Shown piece after piece: positions 35,032 through 44,393 of a stretch of 64,000 bases of DNA. Within the stretch, counting starts at the first letter, position 1. Every line of letters begins with the position of its first letter. Source of the stretch: Parabacteroides sp. TM07-1AC. GTDB taxonomy: Bacteria > Bacteroidota > Bacteroidia > Bacteroidales > Tannerellaceae. A program made the translations under genes and the position numbers. The DNA is taken from the NCBI RefSeq assembly GCF_003480915.1, contig NZ_QUKD01000015.1:62365-126364 (forward strand). Direction: 5' to 3'. The notes beneath the pieces were generated by a model. That model was not told where the DNA came from. It did not search any database and saw nothing but the letters and a program-made list of their open reading frames with translations.

Positions 35032-35934
35032 ATGGAACAACATCATCACGACCATCATCATCACGAAATAACCTCTTTGAATAAAGCCTTTATCATCGGT
35101 ATTACCTTGAACCTGGCATTTGTTGTAGCCGAGTTTGCAGCGGGTTTCTGGTATAATTCGCTGGGGTTGCTGTCTGATGCCGGACATAACCTGGGCGATG
35201 TTGCCAGCCTCGTATTGGCTATGCTGGCTTTCCGGCTGGCAAAGGTACATCCGACCGCCAGTTATACTTATGGATATAAAAAAAGTACGGTACTGGTCTC
35301 CCTACTGAATGCGGTCATTCTGTTGGTCGCTGTCGGTATCATTATAGCTGAGAGTATAACGAAGCTGCTTCATCCCCGTCCGGTGGAAGGAGATGCTATC
35401 GCCTGGGTTGCCGGGATCGGTGTCGTTATCAATGCGGTTACGGCGTGGCTTTTTATGAAAGATAAGGATAAGGACCTGAATGTGAAAGGGGCTTATCTGC
35501 ATATGGCAGCGGATGCGCTGGTGTCTGTCGGTGTCGTTATTTCCGGGATTGTCATTGCACATACCGGCTGGTACATCATCGACCCGGTGATCGGGCTGGT
35601 CATCGCTTTGGTCATTATCTATTCTACCTGGGGATTGCTGCGTGACAGCCTGCGTCTTTCGCTGGACGGTGTTCCTTCCGGAACGGATATCGAAAAGGTC
35701 GAAAAAGCCATGCACGCCGTGGAAGGTGTGAGAAGGGTCCATCACCTGCATATTTGGGCGATCAGTACGACTGAAACAGCCTTGACCGCCCATGTTTCGA
35801 TCGACGATCTTTCAGAAATGGAACGTATCAAACAGGAACTAAAACATGAGTTGCAGCATGTCGGCATACATCATGCCACCCTGGAGTTCGAGACCTCGGA
35901 AATCAAGGGTGAAAACCTCTGCTGGCCAGATTGA
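35032..35934 (+). CDS. Cation diffusion facilitator metal exporter (CzcD/ZitB type)
   Basis: A 300-residue inner-membrane protein exporting Zn2+ or a similar ion in exchange for protons. The N-terminus is a His-rich metal-binding tail (MEQHHHDHHHHE). Six membrane helices follow, with transport-site motifs in TM2 (LLSDAGHNLGD) and TM5 (YLHMAADALVS). The cytoplasmic C-terminal domain (VRRVHHLHIWAIS, HHATLEFE) binds regulatory metal. The ATG at 35032 is chosen because the upstream TTG overlaps the promoter. Confidence 0.93.
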   Translation: MEQHHHDHHHHEITSLNKAFIIGITLNLAFVVAEFAAGFWYNSLGLLSDAGHNLGDVASLVLAMLAFRLAKVHPTASYTYGYKKSTVLVSLLNAVILLVAVGIIIAESITKLLHPRPVEGDAIAWVAGIGVVINAVTAWLFMKDKDKDLNVKGAYLHMAADALVSVGVVISGIVIAHTGWYIIDPVIGLVIALVIIYSTWGLLRDSLRLSLDGVPSGTDIEKVEKAMHAVEGVRRVHHLHIWAISTTETALTAHVSIDDLSEMERIKQELKHELQHVGIHHATLEFETSEIKGENLCWPD

Positions 35935-36012
35935 CTCTTCTTGTTAATAACTCTGAAATGCTGATACTCAAAGATTTTGTCTATGAGTGCATAAAACCTT
36001 TCGATTGGATTT

Positions 36013-36046
36013 TTTGTTCTTACCTCGAATCGGCAACTTATCTTTG
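36013..36046 (+). promoter_or_regulatory. Promoter of ahpC
   Basis: TTTG (36013-36016) and TATCTTTG (36039-36046), 48 bp before the start codon. Confidence 0.7.
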
Positions 36047-36093
36047 CATCAGAAACAAAACAAAATAGTAATAACGATTAAAATAAAAATTCT

Positions 36094-36660
36094 ATGGAAC
36101 CTATTATCAATTCACAAGCACCCGAGTTCAAAGTACAGGCATACCACAATGGTAAGTTCGAAACTGTAAGCAGCGACGATATCAAAGGCAAATGGGCAAT
36201 TTTCTTTTTCTACCCGGCTGACTTTACTTTCGTTTGTCCGACTGAGTTGGTAGATATGGCTGACAAATATGACCAGTTCCAGGCTATGGGCGTAGAGGTT
36301 TACTCTGTAAGTACAGATTCACACTTCGTACACAAAGCATGGCATGATGCTTCTGAAACGATCCGTAAGATCAAATATCCGATGTTGGCTGACCCGACAG
36401 GCGTATTGAGCCGTGCATTCGGTGTCATGATCGAAGAAGACGGTATGGCTTACCGCGGTACATTCCTGGTTAATCCGGAAGGAAAGATCAAACTGGCTGA
36501 AATCAACGATAACGGTATCGGTCGTAATGCAGACGAACTGCTTCGTAAAGTAGAAGCAGCTCAGTTCATCGCTGAACACCCGAGTGAAGTTTGTCCTGCC
36601 AAATGGAAAAAAGGCGGCGAAACATTGAAACCGAGCATCGATCTGGTCGGTAAGATCTAA
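36094..36660 (+). CDS. ahpC: Alkyl hydroperoxide reductase peroxiredoxin subunit
   Basis: A 188-residue typical 2-Cys peroxiredoxin that reduces H2O2 and organic peroxides. The peroxidatic Cys is C48 in FTFVCPTE and the resolving Cys C167 in EVCPAKW. The YPADFTFVCPTEL and KYPMLADPTG segments are standard. Codon use is biased as in a highly expressed gene. It is followed by a small hairpin and the ahpF gene. Confidence 0.97.
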   Translation: MEPIINSQAPEFKVQAYHNGKFETVSSDDIKGKWAIFFFYPADFTFVCPTELVDMADKYDQFQAMGVEVYSVSTDSHFVHKAWHDASETIRKIKYPMLADPTGVLSRAFGVMIEEDGMAYRGTFLVNPEGKIKLAEINDNGIGRNADELLRKVEAAQFIAEHPSEVCPAKWKKGGETLKPSIDLVGKI

Positions 36661-36681
36661 GAAAAGCGAAAGCTTTTCTTA
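36660..36681 (+). terminator. Short GAAA-loop hairpin directly after ahpC
   Basis: AGAAAAGC (36660-36667), GAAA loop, GCTTTTCT (36672-36679). Weak T-run; it probably reduces ahpF expression relative to ahpC. Confidence 0.6.
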
Positions 36682-36800
36682 ATTGAAAATTGAGAATTGA
36701 AAATTGAAAATGAGTCTTTGGTACAAGGTTTTCAATTCTCAGTTCTCAATTCTTTTTTCAGGGATTAATTTTCAATTTTCAACTTTCAATTTTCAATTAA
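36679..36800. repeat. AATTGAAAATTGA word repeats in inverted orientation between ahpC and ahpF
   Basis: Left part 36681-36710 is made of AATTGAAAATTG and AATTGAGAATTG-type words; right part 36729-36798 is made of their reverse complements (TTTTCAATT, CTCAATTC). The RNA can form a long A/U-rich hairpin in front of ahpF. Confidence 0.75.
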
Positions 36801-36801
36801 T

Positions 36802-38352
36802 ATGTTAGATGCATCAATGAAAAATCAGTTATCCGGCATTTTCGGCGGATTAACGAACGAATATATTTTTGACGTGCGGGTTTCTCCTGAACACGAAAGC
36901 CGCAAGGAACTGTTGGAACTGCTGAACGATGTAGCAGATTGTTCCGATAAAATCTCTGTACAGGTAGCCGATGGCGACGGTCTGGAATTTTCCTTGTTGA
37001 AGAACGGTGAGAAAACCGGGATAAAGTTCCGCGGTGTTCCTAACGGACACGAATTTACGTCTCTCCTGCTGGCACTTCTGAATAGCGATGGCAAAGGTAA
37101 AAATATCCCCGATGAAAGTATCTGCAACCGTGTGAAAGCTCTGAACGGTCCGGTCAAACTGACTACCTATGTCTCTCTGACCTGTACCAATTGTCCGGAC
37201 GTAGTGCAGGCTTTGAACGCAATGGCTACACTGAATCCGGAGATCACGCATGAGATGGTAGACGGGGCGATCAACCAGGAAGAAGTGGAAGCCATGAAAG
37301 TGCAGGGTGTCCCTTCTGTCTTTGCCGACGGCAAACTGATCCATGTGGGACGGGGCGATTTCGGTGAACTGCTCGGTAAGCTGGAAGCTCAGTACGGCGT
37401 GAAGGAAACAGACTTGCCTGTTGTTGAGAAGAACTACGATGTGATCATTGTGGGCGGTGGTCCGGCTGGTAGTGCGGCTGCCATCTATACGGTGCGTAAA
37501 GGCTTGAAAGTAGCCGTTGTTGCAGATCGTATCGGTGGTCAGGTGAAGGAAACGGTGGGTATTGAGAATATGATATCTGTTCCTCAGACCACTGGTCAGC
37601 AACTGGCGCTCGACCTGATGTCGCATATGAAAGATTATCCGATCGACATCCTCGAACATCGCCGTGTGGAGAATGTGACAATAGAGGGCCGTGATAAGAT
37701 ATTAACGACTTCTACCGGCGAGAAATTGATTGCTCCTGCCGTGATTGTGGCAACCGGAGCGAGCTGGCGTCGTCTGAATATCCCTGGTGAAGCGGAATAT
37801 ATCGGACGTGGTGTCGCTTTTTGTCCGCATTGTGACGGACCGTTCTATAAAGGGAAACATGTCGCTGTAGTGGGTGGCGGTAATTCCGGTATCGAGGCGG
37901 CTATCGACCTGGCTGGTATCTGCTCGAAGGTAACAGTGTTGGAATTTGCCGATACGCTGAAAGCCGACCAGGTATTGCAGGATAAACTTAGAAGCCTGCC
38001 CAATGTGGAGATATTCATGAATTCACAAACTATGGAAGTATTGGGGAACGGTGAGAAGGTAACCGGTATCCGTGTCAAGGACCGTCAGACGGATGAAGTA
38101 CGTACGATTGAGTTGGATGGTATATTCGTTCAGATAGGTTTGGCTGCTAATAGCGGTGCTTTCCGTGAGGTAGTGGATACGAACCGTCCGGGTGAGATCG
38201 TGATCGATAACCATTGCCGTACCAGTGTGCCGGGTATCTATGCGGCAGGCGATGTTTCAACTGTGCCTTACAAACAGATTATCATTTCGATGGGCGAAGG
38301 GGCGAAAGCGGCACTGACTGCTTTCGAAGACCGGATGCGCGGCATGTTGTAA
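36802..38352 (+). CDS. ahpF: Alkyl hydroperoxide reductase subunit F (flavoprotein)
   Basis: A 516-residue NADH-dependent reductase that regenerates AhpC. The N-terminal double-thioredoxin domain has the active pair C128-TN-C131. The FAD site is VGGGPAGSAAAIYTVRKG (217 on), the second redox pair is C341-PH-C344, the NAD site is VVGGGNSGIEAAID, and the ending GIYAAGDVSTVPYKQI is also typical. Domain order and length match E. coli AhpF. In this organism AhpCF is probably the main peroxide scavenger. Confidence 0.96.
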   Translation: MLDASMKNQLSGIFGGLTNEYIFDVRVSPEHESRKELLELLNDVADCSDKISVQVADGDGLEFSLLKNGEKTGIKFRGVPNGHEFTSLLLALLNSDGKGKNIPDESICNRVKALNGPVKLTTYVSLTCTNCPDVVQALNAMATLNPEITHEMVDGAINQEEVEAMKVQGVPSVFADGKLIHVGRGDFGELLGKLEAQYGVKETDLPVVEKNYDVIIVGGGPAGSAAAIYTVRKGLKVAVVADRIGGQVKETVGIENMISVPQTTGQQLALDLMSHMKDYPIDILEHRRVENVTIEGRDKILTTSTGEKLIAPAVIVATGASWRRLNIPGEAEYIGRGVAFCPHCDGPFYKGKHVAVVGGGNSGIEAAIDLAGICSKVTVLEFADTLKADQVLQDKLRSLPNVEIFMNSQTMEVLGNGEKVTGIRVKDRQTDEVRTIELDGIFVQIGLAANSGAFREVVDTNRPGEIVIDNHCRTSVPGIYAAGDVSTVPYKQIIISMGEGAKAALTAFEDRMRGML

Positions 38353-38369
38353 CGTAACGGTATATATTA

Positions 38370-38411
38370 TAAAAAGAGACCCTCAAGCTATGGACTGAGG
38401 GTCTCTTTTTT
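38370..38411. terminator. Bidirectional terminator between ahpF and the S9 peptidase
   Basis: AAAAAGAGACCCTCA (38371-38385) pairs with TGAGGGTCTCTTTTT (38396-38410). Its end overlaps the stop codon of the convergent peptidase gene. Confidence 0.88.
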
Positions 38412-40890
38412 ATAAGGACTTGGCAGGATATAAGGCTTCCCACCATTCCGGTTGTTCTTTCAGCCATTTGGCGAACCAGGCGTAGATTGTATTGTTCCAC
38501 TCGGTACGTTTCTTATAGTCGAAAATCTGATGATTTTGTCCTGTCACTTGTATAAAGGCGGTTTCCTTACCCAGTAGTTTCAGGGCGGTAAACATCTGGA
38601 TACTTTCTCCGACAGGCACATTCGTATCGACGGAGCCATGCAGGAACAGGAGCGGAGTATTGATCTTATCTGCATGGAACAACGGACTTTGTTCTACATA
38701 TATATCGCGGGCATTCCAGGGGTAACTGTTTGCCGTTGCCAGCGAACTGTATGAATAGCCCCAGTAACCTTCTCCCCAATAACTTGTAATGTCGCTGATA
38801 CCGGCATGTGAGATAGCTGCGGCGAAGATATCTGTTTTTGTTTGCAGGTACTGTGTCATAAAACCTCCGTAAGAAGCACCGATACAACCGATCTTCTTGG
38901 CATCGACGAAATTATGTTCTGCACAGAACTTCTTTGTCCCTTCGATAATCTCATCACCGGTACGTTTCCCCCAGGCGTTGACGTGGCGTGCTGAGAACTC
39001 CTGTCCGAAACCGGTTGCTCCGCTGGGCTGGATAATATAAACGATATAGCCCAATGCAGCATATGCATGTGACGGATAACGGTTTTCCAGCGAACGTTCT
39101 GTCGGGCTTGTTCCACCGTAATAGTTGACGATCAGCGGATATTTTTTGTTCGGATCGAAATGAGGAGGCAGGTAGTAACGTCCGTAAATCGTATCACCGG
39201 CAGCAGCTTTAAAATTCCAGTCACGAACTTCTCCCAGCGTGATATCTTTGAGTATGTCTTTGGAAAGGTCTTTCAGGCAGACTGTCGTGTTCTTTTTCAG
39301 GTTCACAGAGTAAAGACGTTGCGAATTGGAAGCACTTTCTCCGTAATAGACCAGCTCGGGAGCTGATTCGGCTAGTGTGAAATCAGAGAGTATATCTTCT
39401 TTTAGCGGGATCGGCTTGATCTTGCCGGTGGACGGATTGAGGACATACAGGCGAACGCAATCTTTGTCTTCTCCCTGCAGATAGATTTGCTTGTCATGTC
39501 TGTTCCAGGTAAAATACTGAATGGATGGGTTAAAGTCCTTGCTGACGGGAGATACCTGTTTACTGCCTAAATCATAAATGAACAGTTGACCGTCGGCAGT
39601 GTTGGATGTTTGTCCCGGCGCGATATTCAGCCCGATGCCGTCAAACGCTTCCCCTGAACCTTCGATAGCCAGTAGCTTCCCGTCCGGAGAGAAAGTGGCG
39701 CGGCCGATAAACGGATCTTTTAGCAACGCTTCCGTTTCCATCGTTTGCAGGTCCATGCGATAAAGGGTGGTGATGCTGAACGGGCGTTTGGTCAGTGTGC
39801 GCTCCTGGCTTGTGAATAGCAGGTAACGGCCATCCTGTGAAATATCATTGAGCGAAGTGGAGTTATGCCCGTAAGTCAGGCGTTCGAAAACTCCTGTCGC
39901 CAGATCGTATTTGTGGAGGAAGGAACGGTTGCGCCATCCCGGTTGACGGTCGTCGGGGACCAGTATCTCTTCCATATCCTTATCTTTTTTAGGACCTTCC
40001 TCAGATACGGTAAACAGCAGATACTCTTCGGTCGGGGAGAATATGAACCATCCGTCAGGCAAGTTGGAGGAAAGTACATTTTCTGTTTTGGTTACAGGAT
40101 CGATACTTACCAGTTCTTTGCCCTGCAAGCCGTTACGTGTATAGTAGAGGAGGTTGCTTTGCGGCATCCAGCTGTAATCGTTGGAGCTGCTTTCGATCAG
40201 GACCTGTCCGCTGGCCCGGTCGGTAACCTGCTGGAATGATTCGGTTTTACCTCCGGGAAAAGTGGTCTGGTAAGCTGTCAGCAGATATTTCCCGTCCGGA
40301 GAGAGGCTGACGGAACGCATGCGTGTCCCGTCGAACACATCGCTGATGGTATATCTTTTTTCCGGATCAGTCGTAGCCGTAACAACCGCTTCTGCTTCCG
40401 TTTCGAAAGTGACTTTCAGAGAACCAGTTTTATCTTTTTCCGACAGGTATTTGATCACGACTTCATAGCGGTGAGGTTCCAGAGTCAGTGCAATCTTTCC
40501 ATCTGCGGGAGTCTGCTTTTCATTATTTATATAGACTTTGTAGGTTTCCGGTCCTTTTATCTGCAAAGACCCTTTTACATATCGGTCGCTGTTCAGATAG
40601 AAAGAAGCCAGTCCGATATGGCAAGCCTGACTAGTACCCGGCAACGTACTTTCCCCGTTGGTATCTGTCTCCAGGAATTGTGCGCTTTGGCGGACATTAC
40701 TAAACGGAATGGCTGTTTTCAATAACTCTTTTTCTGTGAATTTCTTGCTGTTTACGTCGAGGCTGTCTTGCAGGAACGGCTTTTTAACTTCATAAGGGCC
40801 GGCATATCTGAACTGTTTCACAATCACCTCTTCGGCAAACAGATTATAGCAGGAACAGATCGCCGCCAAAAGTAACATGTTTTTTCTCAT
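38410..40890 (-). CDS. S9 family prolyl oligopeptidase-type peptidase
   Basis: An 826-residue exported peptidase with signal peptide 1-18. An N-terminal beta-propeller (repeats such as VSLSPDGKYLL, YLLFTVSEE, ATFSPDGKLLA) is followed by an alpha/beta-hydrolase domain with S673 (GASYGGFM), D755 (GSVDTNVP) and H787 (GQNHQIF) as the catalytic triad. It resembles the DPP-type dipeptidyl or acylaminoacyl peptidases of Bacteroidales, which cleave peptides in the periplasm. Monocistronic, with a TACCTTTG promoter box at 40916-40923 (minus). Confidence 0.92.
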   Translation of the reverse strand: MRKNMLLLAAICSCYNLFAEEVIVKQFRYAGPYEVKKPFLQDSLDVNSKKFTEKELLKTAIPFSNVRQSAQFLETDTNGESTLPGTSQACHIGLASFYLNSDRYVKGSLQIKGPETYKVYINNEKQTPADGKIALTLEPHRYEVVIKYLSEKDKTGSLKVTFETEAEAVVTATTDPEKRYTISDVFDGTRMRSVSLSPDGKYLLTAYQTTFPGGKTESFQQVTDRASGQVLIESSSNDYSWMPQSNLLYYTRNGLQGKELVSIDPVTKTENVLSSNLPDGWFIFSPTEEYLLFTVSEEGPKKDKDMEEILVPDDRQPGWRNRSFLHKYDLATGVFERLTYGHNSTSLNDISQDGRYLLFTSQERTLTKRPFSITTLYRMDLQTMETEALLKDPFIGRATFSPDGKLLAIEGSGEAFDGIGLNIAPGQTSNTADGQLFIYDLGSKQVSPVSKDFNPSIQYFTWNRHDKQIYLQGEDKDCVRLYVLNPSTGKIKPIPLKEDILSDFTLAESAPELVYYGESASNSQRLYSVNLKKNTTVCLKDLSKDILKDITLGEVRDWNFKAAAGDTIYGRYYLPPHFDPNKKYPLIVNYYGGTSPTERSLENRYPSHAYAALGYIVYIIQPSGATGFGQEFSARHVNAWGKRTGDEIIEGTKKFCAEHNFVDAKKIGCIGASYGGFMTQYLQTKTDIFAAAISHAGISDITSYWGEGYWGYSYSSLATANSYPWNARDIYVEQSPLFHADKINTPLLFLHGSVDTNVPVGESIQMFTALKLLGKETAFIQVTGQNHQIFDYKKRTEWNNTIYAWFAKWLKEQPEWWEALYPAKSL

Positions 40891-40915
40891 GGCGAATAAA
40901 ATTAGATATTTGGTG

Positions 40916-40923
40916 CAAAGGTA
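40916..40923 (-). promoter_or_regulatory. Promoter -7 box for the S9 peptidase
   Basis: Minus-strand TACCTTTG, 26 bp before the start codon at 40890. Confidence 0.6.
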
Positions 40924-40947
40924 TTTATTCCTTGGAGGATTTTAAAC

Positions 40948-40997
40948 AAAAAAGCCGATTAAAGGTTGCATCGAAATGATGTAATCCTTTAACCGGC
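40948..40997 (-). terminator. Terminator of the second GH20 gene
   Basis: Minus-strand stem from 40986-40997 and 40954-40965 (12 bp, one wobble) followed by six T (40953-40948). Confidence 0.82.
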
Positions 40998-41019
40998 CTT
41001 GTATTGGTATTTTTATATT

Positions 41020-43341
41020 CTATTGAATACTGATTTCGTCAACGAACAGATAAGCAGGATTGCCTGCACCACCATGCCATGCAGGCAGTTTGTCGCTCTT
41101 GATGATCACTTCTACATAACGGGCTTTTACCGGTGCAAAGGTAACTTCCTGCGGGTAGATGCCGTCTTTGTCCGATTGCTTTAATGAAGGGATTGTTTTG
41201 GACACTACTTCCTTGAAGTTCTTGCCGTCTTCGGAAACCTTGACGGTAACTCCGGCAGCCCCCATGATCCAATCGCCTTTTACCACATTGGTATTGAAAG
41301 ATACTTTGCTGATTTCAACCGGCTGTTTCAGGTCGATCGCTGCATCCAGGTCTTTTCCCTGGAAGCCCAACCAGCGGCCAGTCTTGTAGTTGCTGTCGCC
41401 GATCAGGCCGTCTGCCATTTCGGGACCGCCTTTGAACTCATATCCTTTGCTCGGTGCAACGCGCAACGTAACCGGCTTTGCAGTCGATTTGCTGAACGTG
41501 ATCTTTTCAGAGAATACGCGGCTGTTACCTGCAGGACGTACTACAACGGCTTTTATCGTCGCATTTTCCTTGATCTTTACAGGTGCTTCGTATTTATTGC
41601 TTGCGCTTGTCGGCTCGCTGCCGTCCAGTGTGTAATAAATATCGCCGTCGCCCATGGTCGACAGGTTGACAACGATCTCGCCGTTTTCCGTATCGGTCGT
41701 AAATTCGGCATGGATGTCGAAAATATTCTTGGCGTAATTGTATCCCAGGCGGTCATACAGTTTAGTCATGCGTACCATGCGGGGCAGGAAGCTCTGATAT
41801 TCCTTCTTGCTCGGGTCTGTCCACTGCACTTCTGCCAGAGCAGCCATACGCGGCATGACCATATATTCAACCTGTGAGAAAGTCGGGATATATTCAGTCC
41901 AGAGATTAGCCTGCACGCCGATCACATATTTCTTATATTCATCCGGGATACCGGCAGTCGGTTCCAGTGAGTAAACCCGTTCCAGCGGCAAGTAACCACC
42001 GATAGCCATCGGTTCGTTTTCCGTATCGGTAGACTGGTAATAGTCGAAATAAAGATACGTATTCGGGGTCATGATCACATTGTGGTGTTGTTTGGCTGCT
42101 TCGATACCGCCATCCACGCCACGCCAGCTCATAACCGTAGCATTCGGTGCCAGTCCGCCTTCCAAAATCTCATCCCAACCGATGATATGACGGCCTTTGC
42201 TTTCCACGAATTTTTCCATCTGCGAGATTATAGAACTCTGCAAATATTCTTCCGCACTGTGCTTCTTGTCTCCTTTGATGCCTTCCGCCTTGATTCTTGC
42301 CTGACATTTCGGACAGGTTTTCCAACGTACTTTCGGGCATTCATCACCGCCGACATGGATGTATTCGGAGGGGAACAGGTCGATCACTTCCGAGAGCACA
42401 TCTTCCAGGAACTGCATGGACTTGGGGTTTCCGGCACAGATCACATCGTTGGAAATTCCCCACTGCTGCCATACATCATACGGACCGCCCGTACAACCCA
42501 GTTCCGGATAAGTAGCCAATGCAGCCTGCTGGTGTCCCGGCAGGTCGATTTCAGGGATAATCGTGATAAAACGTTGCTGGGCATAAGCGATCACGTCACG
42601 GATTTCGTCCTGTGTATAGAAGCCGCCGTAAGGTTTGCCGTCATATTCTCCGGTGTTATGTCCGATCACGGTCTGTTTGCGCTGGGAACCGATTTTTGTC
42701 AGTTCCGGATATTTCTTGATCTCGATACGCCAGCCCTGGTCGTCTGTCAGATGCCAGTGGAATGTATTCATATTGTGCAGAGCCAGTATGTCGATATACT
42801 TTTTTATTGAATCCACTGTGAAGAAATGACGGGAAACGTCGAGATGCATGCCGCGGTAGGCAAAACGGGGATAATCGTTGATCGTTACAGACGGCAGTTC
42901 GATATTCATTCCTTCGGCAACAGCCGGGATCGACTTGCGCAAGGTCTGTATGCCGTAGAACACTCCGGCTTCGCTGGCACCAGCCAGTTCGATACCTTCG
43001 GGAGTGACTGTCAGACGGTAACCTTCCGGGTTGGAAATGCTTTTGTCTATCGAAAGATGGATCGGTTTCGAGCCTTTTGCCGTAACGACTTTCGGAGCAT
43101 AACCGGTTGCTTCTTTAATATAAGCAGCCAGAAATTCGCCAGCCTGTTTCAGCAGATCATTCCCTTCCGGATAGACAATAGATGTAGAAGGTGTTAACAC
43201 AAAAGAGCCTCCATTGATCATGGATACTTCCTGGGGCAGGGGAATAATCCCGTAATCGCCTTTAGCGACTTTTCCATCGGAACAGGCCATCATTCCGGCA
43301 AAAGCTGCACAAAGCAGCGTCAGTTTGCTTAGTTTATTCAT
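41020..43341 (-). CDS. Beta-N-acetylhexosaminidase lipoprotein (GH20) with F5/8-type C-terminus
   Basis: A 773-residue surface-type lipoprotein (lipobox MMAC, Cys20). Domains in order: GH20b (about 30-150), the GH20 barrel with FHWHLTDDQGWRIEIKKYPE (195-214) and catalytic D333-E334 in HVGGDE, a chitobiase C-terminal-like sheet (YYTLDGSEPTSAS), and a C-terminal discoidin-like domain (about 640-773) that may bind galactose or GlcNAc. The larger size sets it apart from the GH20 at 5611. It should release terminal HexNAc from mucin or N-glycans. It has its own promoter and terminator. Confidence 0.93.
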   Translation of the reverse strand: MNKLSKLTLLCAAFAGMMACSDGKVAKGDYGIIPLPQEVSMINGGSFVLTPSTSIVYPEGNDLLKQAGEFLAAYIKEATGYAPKVVTAKGSKPIHLSIDKSISNPEGYRLTVTPEGIELAGASEAGVFYGIQTLRKSIPAVAEGMNIELPSVTINDYPRFAYRGMHLDVSRHFFTVDSIKKYIDILALHNMNTFHWHLTDDQGWRIEIKKYPELTKIGSQRKQTVIGHNTGEYDGKPYGGFYTQDEIRDVIAYAQQRFITIIPEIDLPGHQQAALATYPELGCTGGPYDVWQQWGISNDVICAGNPKSMQFLEDVLSEVIDLFPSEYIHVGGDECPKVRWKTCPKCQARIKAEGIKGDKKHSAEEYLQSSIISQMEKFVESKGRHIIGWDEILEGGLAPNATVMSWRGVDGGIEAAKQHHNVIMTPNTYLYFDYYQSTDTENEPMAIGGYLPLERVYSLEPTAGIPDEYKKYVIGVQANLWTEYIPTFSQVEYMVMPRMAALAEVQWTDPSKKEYQSFLPRMVRMTKLYDRLGYNYAKNIFDIHAEFTTDTENGEIVVNLSTMGDGDIYYTLDGSEPTSASNKYEAPVKIKENATIKAVVVRPAGNSRVFSEKITFSKSTAKPVTLRVAPSKGYEFKGGPEMADGLIGDSNYKTGRWLGFQGKDLDAAIDLKQPVEISKVSFNTNVVKGDWIMGAAGVTVKVSEDGKNFKEVVSKTIPSLKQSDKDGIYPQEVTFAPVKARYVEVIIKSDKLPAWHGGAGNPAYLFVDEISIQ

Positions 43342-43409
43342 GCGTTATATAAAGTTATAAATGATAATGTCTTTTTCTTGTATTTATGATCTGTCTTAGA
43401 GATTGTTCC

Positions 43410-43417
43410 CAAAGATA
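43410..43417 (-). promoter_or_regulatory. Promoter -7 box for the second GH20 gene
   Basis: Minus-strand TATCTTTG, about 70 bp before the start codon; no clear -33 element. Confidence 0.5.
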
Positions 43418-43464
43418 GTAATTTATTTTATTTCTGATATAAATTTGCCTGTTAATCGGTGATG

Positions 43465-44298
43465 TTATTGTATTTCTATCGTTTTATCTTTCTTGAAGAA
43501 ATCGTTTATTTTCTTTACTGTACTACATTTAGTATAAGCATCGTGACAATAAATGAGTGCTTGTCCTTCACGGGCTGCTTCTTCCAGTATGCGTATTTTT
43601 TCCTGATAAGATGTAACGGGAAAAGTGTCATAGGCTGAAATCCAATCCGGGGAAACGCTTGCTGCCAGGGGAATCACATCGCCTATGAAGACAAAGGTTT
43701 GTTCCGGCATCCGGATATAAGGAGCGATCTGTCCCGGTGTGTGTCCGTCGAAAAGACGCAGGTCGATACCCGGACAAAGTTCCGTGTCTGTATCGATGAG
43801 GCGTAACAGCCCGTTATCGGCTATCGCCTGCATGTTCTCTATAAAATAAGAATCTTTTTCCAGAGCGTTCGGATGGAGGAAATTTTCCCACTGTTTGCGG
43901 CTGACCCAGTAAGTGGCGTTGGGAAACGCCGGGAGTATTTCTCCCGTTTCTTCATTTTTCAGGGTCGAATAGCCGCAGTGGTCAAAATGCAGATGGGTAA
44001 GTACTACATCCGTCACCTGTCCGGCCGTGATACCTCTTTTCTGCAATTCTTCCCCCAGGTCAACCAGGTCGAAGAAATTATAATAGCTTAACTGCTTCAA
44101 ATGCTTGGTGCCTGCTCCGTTGTCTACGAGGATCACTTTTTCAGGAATGTTTGATATTAACAGGCTCCTCATTGCCAGGACACAGCCGTTCGTGTCGTTG
44201 CTTGGATAACGCCGGCTCCATGCGGTTTTCGGAATAGCTCCGAACATGGCTCCGCCATCTGCGTAAAAGTAACCTGTATCGATTATCTGTATATTCAT
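43465..44298 (-). CDS. Metallo-beta-lactamase fold hydrolase
   Basis: A 277-residue cytoplasmic protein with the MBL metal motif H102-L-H104-F-D106-H107-CG, then FDGHTPGQIAPYI and YCHDAYTK supplying further ligands. No signal peptide. The layout (long N-terminus with VDNGAGTKHLKQ) is that of the quorum-quenching-lactonase-like or general MBL-hydrolase group. The substrate cannot be told; thioesters or lactones are usual for relatives. It is transcribed away from the Mur-ligase-like gene from its own TATATTTG box (44315-44322). Confidence 0.85.
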   Translation of the reverse strand: MNIQIIDTGYFYADGGAMFGAIPKTAWSRRYPSNDTNGCVLAMRSLLISNIPEKVILVDNGAGTKHLKQLSYYNFFDLVDLGEELQKRGITAGQVTDVVLTHLHFDHCGYSTLKNEETGEILPAFPNATYWVSRKQWENFLHPNALEKDSYFIENMQAIADNGLLRLIDTDTELCPGIDLRLFDGHTPGQIAPYIRMPEQTFVFIGDVIPLAASVSPDWISAYDTFPVTSYQEKIRILEEAAREGQALIYCHDAYTKCSTVKKINDFFKKDKTIEIQ

Positions 44299-44314
44299 TT
44301 CACTTTTTTTGTGT

Positions 44315-44322
44315 CAAATATA
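44315..44322 (-). promoter_or_regulatory. Promoter -7 box for the MBL hydrolase
   Basis: Minus-strand TATATTTG, 17 bp before the start codon. Confidence 0.55.
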
Positions 44323-44369
44323 AGCCTATTTTTTCTATTACTGGTATGGTGAACCTTGATGAAATTGTG

Positions 44370-44377
44370 TACATTTG
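44370..44377 (+). promoter_or_regulatory. Promoter -7 box for the Mur-ligase-like gene
   Basis: TACATTTG, 17 bp before the start codon, divergent from the MBL promoter. Confidence 0.55.
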
Positions 44378-44393
44378 CGACAAAATCTAAGCG

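Noticed and set aside
36850..37659. 269-codon open frame opposite ahpF
   Set aside because: Antisense shadow of a clearly conserved gene; no promoter, start context or domain.
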